From contig NZ_CP166679.1 of the NCBI RefSeq assembly GCF_041320605.1, positions 4,388,001 to 4,452,000 of the forward strand: a stretch of 64,000 nt of DNA. Reading direction: 5' to 3'. Below are positions 8,704 through 16,826 of this stretch, one piece after another (positions within the stretch are counted from its first letter, which is position 1; each line of letters begins with the position of its first letter). Under the pieces are notes generated by a model that worked only from the letters and a program-made list of their open reading frames with translations, had not been told where the DNA came from and ran no database searches. The stretch comes from Arenibacter antarcticus. GTDB lineage: Bacteria > Bacteroidota > Bacteroidia > Flavobacteriales > Flavobacteriaceae. Both the position numbers and the translations under genes were made by a program.

Positions 8704-9027
8704 ATGATACGGATAAAACAAGAATTAGACCACACCTTTTCCTTTACTTTACAATCAGAAAGCGGACATAATCTATTACAGAGTGTCCCCTTTAGCGACA
8801 AGCAAAAATTAGAGTGGACCATAGCAACACTTAAAGAATTGATCTTACGCCATTCCTCGTTTGAACGCAAGACCAATTACAACGGAAAGTTTTTTTTTCT
8901 ATTGAAGGATAGCGATGGAAAGCTAATTGGCAATTCTATGTTCTATAGCTCAGAGGCAGGAATGGAAAACGGCATCAAAAATATTAAGACCAGCATTACC
9001 CTTTTGCCCGATACCATCGACCTATAA
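8704..9027 (+). CDS. YegP/DUF1508 family protein
   Basis: 107 residues that contain two copies of the DUF1508 beta-beta-alpha unit: FSFTLQSESGHNLLQSVPFSDKQ... (about 12-34) and GKFFFLLKDSDGKLIGNSMFY... (about 61-81), each followed by an amphipathic helix. Family function is not established beyond association with stress responses. The 3' end overlaps the 3' end of the convergent threonine aldolase gene by 6 bp. Confidence 0.75.
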   Translation: MIRIKQELDHTFSFTLQSESGHNLLQSVPFSDKQKLEWTIATLKELILRHSSFERKTNYNGKFFFLLKDSDGKLIGNSMFYSSEAGMENGIKNIKTSITLLPDTIDL

Positions 9028-10044
9028 TCGTGCTAGGGTCTTCAAAAACGACTTGTGCATCCCGTCCGTATAATCCATATGGGTCACAATTCGCAGTTTT
9101 CCTTGCCCCATACCAATTATATGAATGTCCTGTTGCTTCATACTTTCAAGAAAGTCTTCCACACTCCTTTGTTGCTCATCCAATTCAAAGATAATAATAT
9201 TGGTTTCCGTAGGTGCAACCGATTTAATATATGGCAGGGATTTGAGCAATGTACTTATTTCCTTGGCCTTGTAATGATCTTCTTCCAATCGCTCCCTATG
9301 ATTGTCCAAGGCATATATTCCAGCCGCTGCCAAAAAGCCCGCCTGTCTCATACCGCCTCCGAAAACCTTTCTTATTCTTAACGCCCTTTTTATCGTCTCC
9401 TTATCGCCCACTAAAACGGAGCCTACGGGACAACCAAGCCCCTTACTAAGACAAACACTTATGGTATGGAACAATTTACCATATTGCTGGGGTACTTCCT
9501 TCTTGGCTATTAGGGCGTTCCACAACCTTGCACCATCCAAATGGTATTTTAAGGAATTCTGATCGCATACCTTGCGAATGGATTTTAGCTCCTCCAAATC
9601 CCAACAGGCACCACCGCCTTTATTGGTCGTATTTTCTATGGAAACAAGCGTAGTTAGTGGACTGTGGTAAAAATCAGGTGGATTAATGGCCTCTTTTACC
9701 TGGGCCGCAGTCATCATCCCCCTATCACCATCTACCAACTTACAGGAAACTCCACTATTAAAACTAACTCCTCCCCCTTCATAATTATAAATGTGCGCGT
9801 ATTTATCACAGATCAATTGCTCTCCAGGTTGGGTATGTAACTTAATTGCGGTCTGGTTGGCCATAGTACCACTTGGAAAGAACAGCGCTGCCTCCATCTC
9901 AAAAAGTGCGGCCACTTTTTCCTCTAACCGGTTTACGGTGGGATCTTCCTTAAAAACGTCATCACCCACTTCTGCAGACATCATCGCCTTTAGCATACCA
10001 ACGCTTGGTTTGGTAACAGTATCGCTAATTAGATTGATTTTCAT
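9022..10044 (-). CDS. ltaE: Threonine aldolase, GntG-type PLP-dependent
   Basis: 340-residue fold-type I PLP enzyme. The N-terminus MKINLISDTVTKPSVGMLKAM, the block GDDVFKEDPTVNRLE, the Asp/His region LDGARLWNA and the lysine in SVCLSKGLGCPVGS are characteristic of low-specificity L-threonine aldolases, which split L-threonine or allo-threonine to glycine and acetaldehyde. Length is normal. It is a lone gene divergent from prfB. Confidence 0.9.
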   Translation of the reverse strand: MKINLISDTVTKPSVGMLKAMMSAEVGDDVFKEDPTVNRLEEKVAALFEMEAALFFPSGTMANQTAIKLHTQPGEQLICDKYAHIYNYEGGGVSFNSGVSCKLVDGDRGMMTAAQVKEAINPPDFYHSPLTTLVSIENTTNKGGGACWDLEELKSIRKVCDQNSLKYHLDGARLWNALIAKKEVPQQYGKLFHTISVCLSKGLGCPVGSVLVGDKETIKRALRIRKVFGGGMRQAGFLAAAGIYALDNHRERLEEDHYKAKEISTLLKSLPYIKSVAPTETNIIIFELDEQQRSVEDFLESMKQQDIHIIGMGQGKLRIVTHMDYTDGMHKSFLKTLARL

Positions 10045-10217
10045 ATGGATTTGGATAGCTGTAAATAATTGAAATTTCCATTATACAATGCAAAATCTAT
10101 ACTTTTTTTAGGGAACTGGGCATTACTCTCAAACAAACCCAAGCCTATTGCCTGGTAAACTAAAATATAGTCTGTCATTATTCTTTATATTGAATTTTTA
10201 AATTTATGTAAAATAGA

Positions 10218-10247
10218 TTGTACAACCATACTTAAGTTCTATTTTTG
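10218..10247 (+). promoter_or_regulatory. Promoter for prfB
   Basis: TTG at 10218-10220, a 19-bp spacer, and TATTTTTG at 10240-10247: the best -33/-7 match in the window. The start codon at 10264 lies only 16 bp downstream, so the leader is very short. Confidence 0.65.
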
Positions 10248-10263
10248 CCCAAAATGAGTAAAT

Positions 10264-11362
10264 ATGATTAATACCGACCATTACAAGAGCCTTTTAGATC
10301 GCCTTGGTGCCTTAAGACGGTATCTTTGACTTAGATGCCAAGCTTATAGAAATAGAGAACGAGCAAGAAAAAACTATGGCTCCCGACTTTTGGGACCATC
10401 CGCAGGAAGCCCAAGCACATATGAAATTGATTCAATCCAAAAAACAATGGGTAGACGGTTTTAACGATGCCAAAAGCTTAGTGGGTGATTTGGAGGTTTT
10501 TTTAGAATTCCTGAAAGAAGGGGAAATGAGTCAAGAAGAAGTGGACAACCACTATGAAAAGACCTTGGATGCCTTAGAATTGTTGGAATTCAAAAATATG
10601 CTCTCCTCCGAAGGGGATGAACTTAGCGCAATTTTACAGATTACTGCGGGAGCAGGAGGAACCGAAAGTTGTGATTGGGCCGCCATGCTCATGCGAATGT
10701 ATATGATGTGGAGCGAAAAGCACGGGTATAAGATTAAGGAACTGAACTACCAAGAAGGAGATGTTGCGGGAATAAAAACCGTAACCTTAGAAATAGAAGG
10801 TGAATATAGTTTTGGTTGGCTTAAAGGCGAGAACGGGGTGCATAGGTTGGTCCGCATATCGCCCTTCGATAGCAATGCCAAAAGACACACCTCCTTTGCC
10901 TCTGTATATGTTTATCCTATGGTGGATGACAGTATAGAAATCGATATCAATCCGGCCGACATAGAAATCACTACAGCCAGGTCTAGTGGTGCTGGAGGCC
11001 AAAATGTAAACAAGGTAGAAACCAAGGTACAATTGACCCATAAACCCTCAGGTATCCAAATTTCCTGTTCTGATTCCCGATCTCAACACGATAACAGGGC
11101 AACGGCATTAAAAATGCTGAAATCTCAGTTATACGAGATAGAACTACGTAAAAAAATGGAAGCAAGACAGGAAATTGAATCCTCCAAAATGAAGATTGAA
11201 TGGGGTTCACAGATCCGAAATTACGTTATGCACCCGTATAAATTAGCAAAAGACGTACGTACAGGTGAAGAAACTGGCAATATAGATGCGGTAATGGATG
11301 GGGATATAGACCGCTTCCTAAAAGCCTATCTAATGTTGATGGGACAAAAGGAAGACGAATAG
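10264..11362 (+). CDS. prfB: Peptide chain release factor 2 (programmed +1 frameshift)
   Basis: RF2 that releases peptides at UGA and UAA. The gene is in two frames: ATG at 10264 opens 21 codons ending ...RRYL at CTT (10324-10326), followed by an in-frame TGA (10327-10329). Skipping one T (10327) joins GAC at 10328 and the frame continues as [13 protein letters not shown] to the stop at 11362. CTT-TGA-C is the classic RF2 autoregulatory slip site, so low RF2 raises its own synthesis. The SD-like stimulator upstream is weak here (AGACGG). The product is about 365 residues with SPF at 199-201 (stop-codon reading) and GGQ at 244-246 (peptidyl release). A competing ATG at 10254 gives only five codons. 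Confidence 0.95.
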
Positions 11363-11447
11363 GTTTATGGAATACCTGTTATTAAGTTCCTCCAATTATT
11401 CTAAAAACAACCAGCAATTACTATTGAATTTTTAAATCCGATTAACG

Positions 11448-11789
11448 ATGATCAAAATTTACCACAATCCCCGATGCAGCAAATCCAGACAAGGACTTGC
11501 TATTTTAACCGAATCGGGGAAGGAATTTGAGATTGTAAAGTATCTCGAGGACATTCCAACCAAAAAGGAGCTGAAAGATATAGTGAAAATACTTGGAATT
11601 TCACCAATACAACTAATCCGTACAAACGAGACCATTTGGAAGGAAAAGTATAAAGGTAAAAACCTTACGGATGACGAATTACTACTGGCAATGGTAGAAA
11701 ATCCTAAATTATTAGAGCGTCCTATCGTAATCTATAAGAACAAAGGGGTAATAGGACGTCCCCCAGAAAAAATAATGGAGCTGTTCTAA
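11448..11789 (+). CDS. arsC: ArsC-family arsenate reductase (glutaredoxin type)
   Basis: 113 residues of the ArsC/Spx-like thioredoxin fold. The catalytic loop HNPRCSKSR carries Cys10, and the C-terminal RPIVIYKNKGVIGRP contains the conserved arginines that bind arsenate. No other ars gene is close, so a general role or a YffB-like function is also possible. It is 85 bp downstream of prfB. Confidence 0.85.
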   Translation: MIKIYHNPRCSKSRQGLAILTESGKEFEIVKYLEDIPTKKELKDIVKILGISPIQLIRTNETIWKEKYKGKNLTDDELLLAMVENPKLLERPIVIYKNKGVIGRPPEKIMELF

Positions 11790-11906
11790 CCTAATCCATT
11801 CTTTACCTATTAGCTAAATTTCGGAAGTGAAACTACCTCCTTGACCTTGAGGTAAATTCAGCTTTAATGTTCTATGATAATTGGGGCAGACCCAATTTAA
11901 CAAACA

Positions 11907-11926
11907 TTTAACCCTTATCGGTTAAA
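11907..11926 (+). promoter_or_regulatory. Inverted repeat upstream of the YG-repeat protein gene
   Basis: TTTAACC (11907-11913) and GGTTAAA (11920-11926) form a perfect 7-bp inverted repeat with a 6-bp spacer, ending 8 bp before the -7 element. Position and symmetry suit a regulator binding site; the regulator is unknown. Confidence 0.4.
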
Positions 11927-11934
11927 CCTTCATT

Positions 11935-11942
11935 TAATTTTG
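11935..11942 (+). promoter_or_regulatory. -7 promoter element for the YG-repeat/TonB receptor operon
   Basis: TAATTTTG, a full TAnnTTTG match, 24 bp before the ATG at 11967. No TTG at -33; the inverted repeat occupies part of that space, which would suit activator-dependent transcription. Confidence 0.5.
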
Positions 11943-11966
11943 GAATCCCATTAAGCAGTAAACATT

Positions 11967-12458
11967 ATGAAAACAAACAAAAAATTATTTTTAAGCATTT
12001 TATTGGTGCTTTTATCATTTCCTATTTTAAATGCCCAATACGGTTACGGTAATGGATACGGCAATGGTTACGGTAATGGCTACGGATATGGAAGACAACG
12101 AAATAGTATTCCACAAGCCGTTGAAACACCCAAGGAACCGGAAAAACTAACTGCAGAACAGATTGTGGATGCAGAGATGCCGGAGATTTCGGAAAAGCTA
12201 GGCCTTAATGCATTTGAAGAAGCGGTATTGTCATCAACCTTAAAAAAGTACTTACAAGAGCGTATAGAGATGCAAATATTGAAATTGCCACCTGAAAAAA
12301 TGAAGGAAGGCTATGAAAAAATAACTCTAAAACAAGATGAGGAATTAAAGGCAGGTCTTCCCTTGGAAAAGTACGAGGCATTTGTAAGCCTTCAGGAGAA
12401 CGGATTTAAGAAAGTGAAAGATAAAAAGAAGCGCAAAAAGAAAAAAAAGAAAGACTAA
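11967..12458 (+). CDS. Secreted YG-repeat, Lys-tailed protein of unknown function
   Basis: 163 residues, unrecognised. It has a signal peptide (to about Ala23), then a low-complexity stretch built from YGNG/YGYG units (about 25-42), a helical central domain (LTAEQIVDAEMPEISEKLGLNAFEEAVL ... LEKYEAFVSLQENG, about 77-148), and a strongly basic tail with 11 Lys/Arg in the last 14 residues. The central part resembles in layout the small Spy/CpxP-like helical proteins found with flavobacterial receptors, but I cannot assign it. One base separates its stop from the start of the TonB-dependent protein, so the two are co-translated and likely act together in the envelope. Confidence 0.75.
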   Translation: MKTNKKLFLSILLVLLSFPILNAQYGYGNGYGNGYGNGYGYGRQRNSIPQAVETPKEPEKLTAEQIVDAEMPEISEKLGLNAFEEAVLSSTLKKYLQERIEMQILKLPPEKMKEGYEKITLKQDEELKAGLPLEKYEAFVSLQENGFKKVKDKKKRKKKKKKD

Positions 12459-12459
12459 T

Positions 12460-14970
12460 ATGAGAAAACTAATTCCAGTAACATTGTTGCTGTTAACATT
12501 GACCGCTTATTCCCAAAGTCCCCAGAATCAACAAGAACCTGTTAAAATTACTGGGACAGTTTTGGATCAAGAAACCAAGGAGCCATTGGAATATGCCACC
12601 TTGGTCCTACAAAGCATTAGCAATCCAGACAAAGTAACTGGTGGTATTACAGACGGCACAGGGAAATTTGAAGTAGAGGCAGCACCGGGTAATTACCATC
12701 TTAGTGTAGAATATATCTCCTACAAATCATATAAAATTGATAATTATACTTTAAAGGGCCCATCAGACCTAGGGGTCATTAATCTAAGTTTAGATGTTGC
12801 CCAATTGGCAGAAGTAGAGGTCGTTGGACAACGTACTACCGTTGAATTGCGGTTGGATAAAAAAGTGTATAATGTTGGATCGGACCTAACGGTAAAAGGA
12901 GGTTCCGTTACCGATGTACTAAGCAATGTTCCTTCAGTTTCAGTGGATGTTGAAGGAAATATTAGTTTGCGTGGGAACGAAAGTGTACGGATCCTAATCA
13001 ATGGAAAACCATCTGCTTTATCAGGATTAAGTCCAGAGGCACTTCAACAATTACCTTCGGATGCCATTGAAAAAGTAGAGGTAATTACCAACCCTTCTGC
13101 ACGGTACGATGCCGAAGGTACAGCAGGGATTTTGAACATTATCCTAAAACAAAGCAAAACAGCCGGACTCAATGGTTCTGTAAATGTATATGCTGGACAC
13201 CCCGATAATTACGGAGGGTCTTTAAGTCTAAATCTAAGAAGGGATAATTTCAATATCTTCACCAATACCACCTATCGTTACCGCAGTGGTCCCGGAAATG
13301 CCTTATTCAATCAAGAGAACTTTGATGCCAATGGCAATACACTAAGCTTTCAGGACGAGATAAGGGATTATCAGAGACAGGATAAAAGCTTTAATACCAA
13401 TGTTGGATTCGAATTATTTTTGGACAAAACCAGCAGCATCACCAATTCGTTTGTATTTGGTAAATCGAATGGAGAAAATACGGTGGATGTAGATTTTTTC
13501 AACTTCGACGCCAATAAGAACCCCACTATACGAAGAAACAGATTTACATGGGAGGATGAATTTGAGGAAGAAGTAAAATACTCCCTTAATTATCAAAAGA
13601 AATTTAATGAAGATGGTCACCAACTTACTTTTGACTACCAGTATTCTAAAGGAATGGATGATGAAAATTCCCTTATAAAAGAAGTAATACTAGGGGATAA
13701 TATAGATTTAGATACCGAAAAGACCATTGATGCCCAAACGCAAATATCGCAATTGGTTCAAATGGATTATGTACTACCCTTTGGAAAGGATAACCAATCC
13801 CAGTTTGAAATTGGTTATCGAGGAACTTTCAACAATAACAATACCGATTTTGATTTTGGTCTACAGCAGCAAGATGGTAGCTTTACCAGCGATCCCAACT
13901 TCAGCAATGAATTAAATTATAAGGAATACGTAAATGCCGCCTATACCCAATTGGGAACCAAGTTCAATAAATTTAGTATTCTTGGAGGATTGCGAATGGA
14001 AGCTTCCGACATAGGAATAGAGTTGATCAATACCAACGAAATCACCAATAAAGATTATGTAAATTGGTTCCCATCAGTGTTTTTAGGGTATGAATTTTCT
14101 GAAACTGAACAATTTACATTGAGCTACAGTAAAAGGCTAAGAAGACCTTGGTCTAGGTTTATTAACCCCTTCCCTTCTAGGTCCAGTAACACCAATCTAT
14201 TTCAAGGGAATCCAGATCTAGATCCTACTTTTACCGATGCTTATGATCTAGGGTATTTAAAACGATGGAGCAATATGTCCTTTACCACTTCAGGATATTA
14301 TAATAGGTCCACTGGTGTTTTTCAATTTGTTGCTAGAGAAACAGGAGATTTCGTATCTATAGATAACCCAGATGATCCCAATAATCCAATTGTAGTACCA
14401 GTTCAAGTGAGAAGTCCTATTAATTTAGCGACTGAAGAACGTTACGGAATGGAATTTACCACTACCTATACCCCTAAGAGAAATTGGAGGTTGTCCTTGA
14501 ACTTAAATGCCTTTCAAAAAAATTTAGAAGGTGATTATACCTATGTAAACACAAACAACGAAACCATAGTGCAGAATTTTGATGCCAGTGATTTCTCGTG
14601 GTTCACAAGGTTCAGCGCTAAATTACCATTGCCAGGAAAGATCGATTTTCAGACCAACTTCTTTTATATGGGCCCCTCCAAAGATGCACAGAGCACTAGA
14701 GAAGGGATGTTAAGCTCCGATCTGGCGTTGAGTAAGGATATATTAAAGGATAAAGCCTCAATATCATTAAATGTGAGCGATATCTTCAATACCAGAAAAC
14801 GTACGAGTGAAACTAGGACCGCTAATGTATTGACCTATAGCGAGTTTCAGTGGAGGGAGAGACAAATTACACTCTCCTTTCAATACCGATTTAATCAACC
14901 TCAGAGTCAGAAAGGAAAAAATGGACAAGGTCGTAATGGCGGAGGGGAAGATATGGATTTTGAAGGCTAA
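12460..14970 (+). CDS. TonB-dependent outer membrane protein (CarboxypepD_reg, plug, OMP_b-brl_3 barrel)
   Basis: 836 residues. Signal peptide (to about 18, AYSQ), carboxypeptidase-regulatory-like domain (about 27-112; ITGTVLDQETKEPLEYATLV), plug domain (about 120-235; VTDVLSNVPSVSVD, NPSARYDAEGTAGILNI), then a beta-barrel of the outer membrane beta-barrel family 3 type to the C-terminus. The short Gly/Asn/Gln-rich tail after QFRF-like strands (FQYRFNQPQSQ) is unusual for a barrel terminus. No SusD partner follows; instead it is coupled to the YG-repeat protein upstream. Substrate unknown; the regulatory-like domain is general in Bacteroidota. Confidence 0.88.
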   Translation: MRKLIPVTLLLLTLTAYSQSPQNQQEPVKITGTVLDQETKEPLEYATLVLQSISNPDKVTGGITDGTGKFEVEAAPGNYHLSVEYISYKSYKIDNYTLKGPSDLGVINLSLDVAQLAEVEVVGQRTTVELRLDKKVYNVGSDLTVKGGSVTDVLSNVPSVSVDVEGNISLRGNESVRILINGKPSALSGLSPEALQQLPSDAIEKVEVITNPSARYDAEGTAGILNIILKQSKTAGLNGSVNVYAGHPDNYGGSLSLNLRRDNFNIFTNTTYRYRSGPGNALFNQENFDANGNTLSFQDEIRDYQRQDKSFNTNVGFELFLDKTSSITNSFVFGKSNGENTVDVDFFNFDANKNPTIRRNRFTWEDEFEEEVKYSLNYQKKFNEDGHQLTFDYQYSKGMDDENSLIKEVILGDNIDLDTEKTIDAQTQISQLVQMDYVLPFGKDNQSQFEIGYRGTFNNNNTDFDFGLQQQDGSFTSDPNFSNELNYKEYVNAAYTQLGTKFNKFSILGGLRMEASDIGIELINTNEITNKDYVNWFPSVFLGYEFSETEQFTLSYSKRLRRPWSRFINPFPSRSSNTNLFQGNPDLDPTFTDAYDLGYLKRWSNMSFTTSGYYNRSTGVFQFVARETGDFVSIDNPDDPNNPIVVPVQVRSPINLATEERYGMEFTTTYTPKRNWRLSLNLNAFQKNLEGDYTYVNTNNETIVQNFDASDFSWFTRFSAKLPLPGKIDFQTNFFYMGPSKDAQSTREGMLSSDLALSKDILKDKASISLNVSDIFNTRKRTSETRTANVLTYSEFQWRERQITLSFQYRFNQPQSQKGKNGQGRNGGGEDMDFEG

Positions 14971-15009
14971 TAGTTTATACCCCTATCAATTTTCATAAAA
15001 GAATAATGA

Positions 15010-15044
15010 AACCTGTCAAGTTTAAACTGGGCAGGTTTTTTTTA
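15010..15044 (+). terminator. Terminator after the TonB-dependent protein gene
   Basis: AACCTG (15010-15015) pairs with CAGGTT (15032-15037), followed by a run of eight or nine T, 39 bp beyond the stop codon. Confidence 0.7.
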
Positions 15045-15207
15045 TTAAAAATAATGAAGGTGGTGTCAATTAACACCGGGCTTTAGCCGAAAACGTTAGT
15101 ATTTTTATTATGGCAGAATCCAGTTTGTAGTCTTTTATCTTTCCCCATGATTTATCACGGGAAATTCAAGTCAAAATCCTCAAACTACCCGATAGGGGAA
15201 CAACAAA

Positions 15208-15233
15208 AAAAGGGAACCAATTGGTTCCCTTTT
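15208..15233 (-). terminator. Terminator after the 57-residue membrane protein gene
   Basis: A 26-bp perfect palindrome (arms 15208-15220 and 15221-15233). On the minus strand it is followed by seven T and lies 22 bp past the stop at 15256. Confidence 0.75.
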
Positions 15234-15255
15234 AAATCTTTATAATCAAAATATG

Positions 15256-15429
15256 TTATTCTTCCCGCTTTGCTTTCTTTGCGTCGCGTTTTTCTTTTAA
15301 AGCTTCAAGGATGGAACCTCCAATCCAGTAAGGCACTACAAAGGTCAACAAGAAAATCATCAACCAAAAACCGATGAGCAAGATGGTTGTAAAAGCTAAA
15401 AACCCTAAATATTGGTCAAATTCGAACAT
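15256..15429 (-). CDS. Small membrane protein, 57 residues
   Basis: Not recognised as a named family. Starting at ATG 15427-15429 the product has an acidic/aromatic N-terminus (MFEFDQYLGFLAF), one long or two short membrane segments (about 8-36, LLIGFWLMIFLLTFVVPYW), and a charged C-terminal helix rich in Lys, Arg and Glu (about 41-57). It is shorter than common ORF cut-offs, but a good promoter (15458-15490) and a perfect terminator (15208-15233) bracket it exactly, so it is very probably a real monocistronic gene. Confidence 0.75.
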   Translation of the reverse strand: MFEFDQYLGFLAFTTILLIGFWLMIFLLTFVVPYWIGGSILEALKEKRDAKKAKREE

Positions 15430-15457
15430 GATTGATATGTGTTTTGATGTAACTGTG

Positions 15458-15490
15458 CAAAGATATTAAAAACTATATAATTATCCCAAA
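15458..15490 (-). promoter_or_regulatory. Promoter for the 57-residue membrane protein
   Basis: On the minus strand TTTG (15490-15487), a 21-bp spacer and TATCTTTG (15465-15458), 28 bp before the ATG. Confidence 0.6.
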
Positions 15491-15613
15491 AGTGGTCAAC
15501 AATAATTTATGATAAATTTAATAAGAATTATTAATGGTAACTTTTCTTTCCCTATTCACTATACTACTAACAGGCGCTTTAGCTCCAACTTCGATTAAAA
15601 TGAATTTATAGCC

Positions 15614-16786
15614 CTATTTTAAATTATCCAAAATAAAATCTAATTTCTTATCAGTATTCCTATTTTCCTTAAAGGCAGCATTAAAATGGGTAATGGGTTG
15701 CGATAGGCCCATCTCCTTCCACCTCAAAATGGAATCTTCCTCCTCCAAGGATACTTTTCCGGTTAACAAGGAATCCATGGACACTCCATTCTTATAACGT
15801 TTATAAATTTTTCTCAATCCGCTTAAATACAGTCTGTCTTTTGTAAATCCTCCACCCCGGTGCACCCGCATTGTAATGGTAAAAGCTTGGTTCCGATCTA
15901 GTTTGTACTGCCCGTGAAGCATATCAAAAGTATCAGAAAAACTAAAGCCCTTAATTAAACTATCAGAAGCTAGCACCCTATAAGCCAATTCTTTTAACCT
16001 CTTTAAGGTAAGCGCCCCTCCCATATACTCGCTAAAAACAGCCAAGCCCTCCTGAGTCTCCACATTTTTGGGAAATCCGTTCGAAAAAACTTTTAATGGT
16101 TGCAATAGTCCGTTATAAGTGGTTACCAAATGCACTCCAATCTCATGATGGGCCAAGGTAAGCAACTGGTTCTTGCTAAAACTGGCATTTTTTTTAATTA
16201 AAAGAGACTGTGTATTATTGCTCACCATGGCATCAGCAGCTATACTTGTAGAATAAGTGACATTTAAAGGGAATGTATACTGTTTTGCATATTCCTCAAA
16301 ATAGTGCTTTGCATCTTCAGGGGAATATTTTTTATCAAACTCATTTACCATGGATTCCTCTTTAAAATGGAGGATAAACCGTGCATTCTGAACATCTATA
16401 TCCGTTGGTGTCCCATAGACCCTAAGGGAATTGTAATAAAATTTTCTTCCCAATCCAATGGTTTCAATACATTGGATCATATTGGCATAATAGTAAATTA
16501 CTTCCTGATAGAATTTCCGTATTTGAGTGTCCTGAATCTGATCTAATCGCTGGGAAAAAAGTAATCGGTGCAATTCATACGGATCAAATTGCAGTTTTTT
16601 ATACTTAAAAATGGGGGCATCAATATATTTGGAAGCAAAAAATCGCTGTTTCTCCTTTTCAATATTCAGTGGATTTAGATAGGTAAGAAGCTCTATTTTC
16701 TTTACCAATCGGTCTAAATTCGCGTCAATTTCAAATATATGTGGATACTGTAGCATCATCTGTATTTGTATTTCTTCCTTTAACAT
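15614..16786 (-). CDS. DUF1704 / QEGLA-motif metallopeptidase-like protein
   Basis: 390 residues of the DUF1704 family ('flavohemoglobin expression-modulating QEGLA motif protein'). A zinc-binding HEIGVH lies at 214-219 and the name-giving QEGLA at 245-249, with FSEYMGG following. Eukaryotic relatives (MATCAP/KIAA0895) are tyrosine carboxypeptidases acting on tubulin, so a metallo-carboxypeptidase activity is plausible; the bacterial substrate is unknown. No signal peptide. In other Bacteroidota the gene often sits beside an ATP-grasp ligase and an N-formylglutamate amidohydrolase; neither is here. Confidence 0.85.
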   Translation of the reverse strand: MLKEEIQIQMMLQYPHIFEIDANLDRLVKKIELLTYLNPLNIEKEKQRFFASKYIDAPIFKYKKLQFDPYELHRLLFSQRLDQIQDTQIRKFYQEVIYYYANMIQCIETIGLGRKFYYNSLRVYGTPTDIDVQNARFILHFKEESMVNEFDKKYSPEDAKHYFEEYAKQYTFPLNVTYSTSIAADAMVSNNTQSLLIKKNASFSKNQLLTLAHHEIGVHLVTTYNGLLQPLKVFSNGFPKNVETQEGLAVFSEYMGGALTLKRLKELAYRVLASDSLIKGFSFSDTFDMLHGQYKLDRNQAFTITMRVHRGGGFTKDRLYLSGLRKIYKRYKNGVSMDSLLTGKVSLEEEDSILRWKEMGLSQPITHFNAAFKENRNTDKKLDFILDNLK

Positions 16787-16826
16787 TATTCCAACTATTA
16801 ATTATTAAACCAAATTACTTTTTCTG

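Noticed and set aside
11967-12060. YGNG-coding DNA repeat as a possible tandem repeat or phase-variable element
   Set aside because: It lies inside an intact signal-peptide protein, has few copies with variable third bases and shows no homopolymer slip site.
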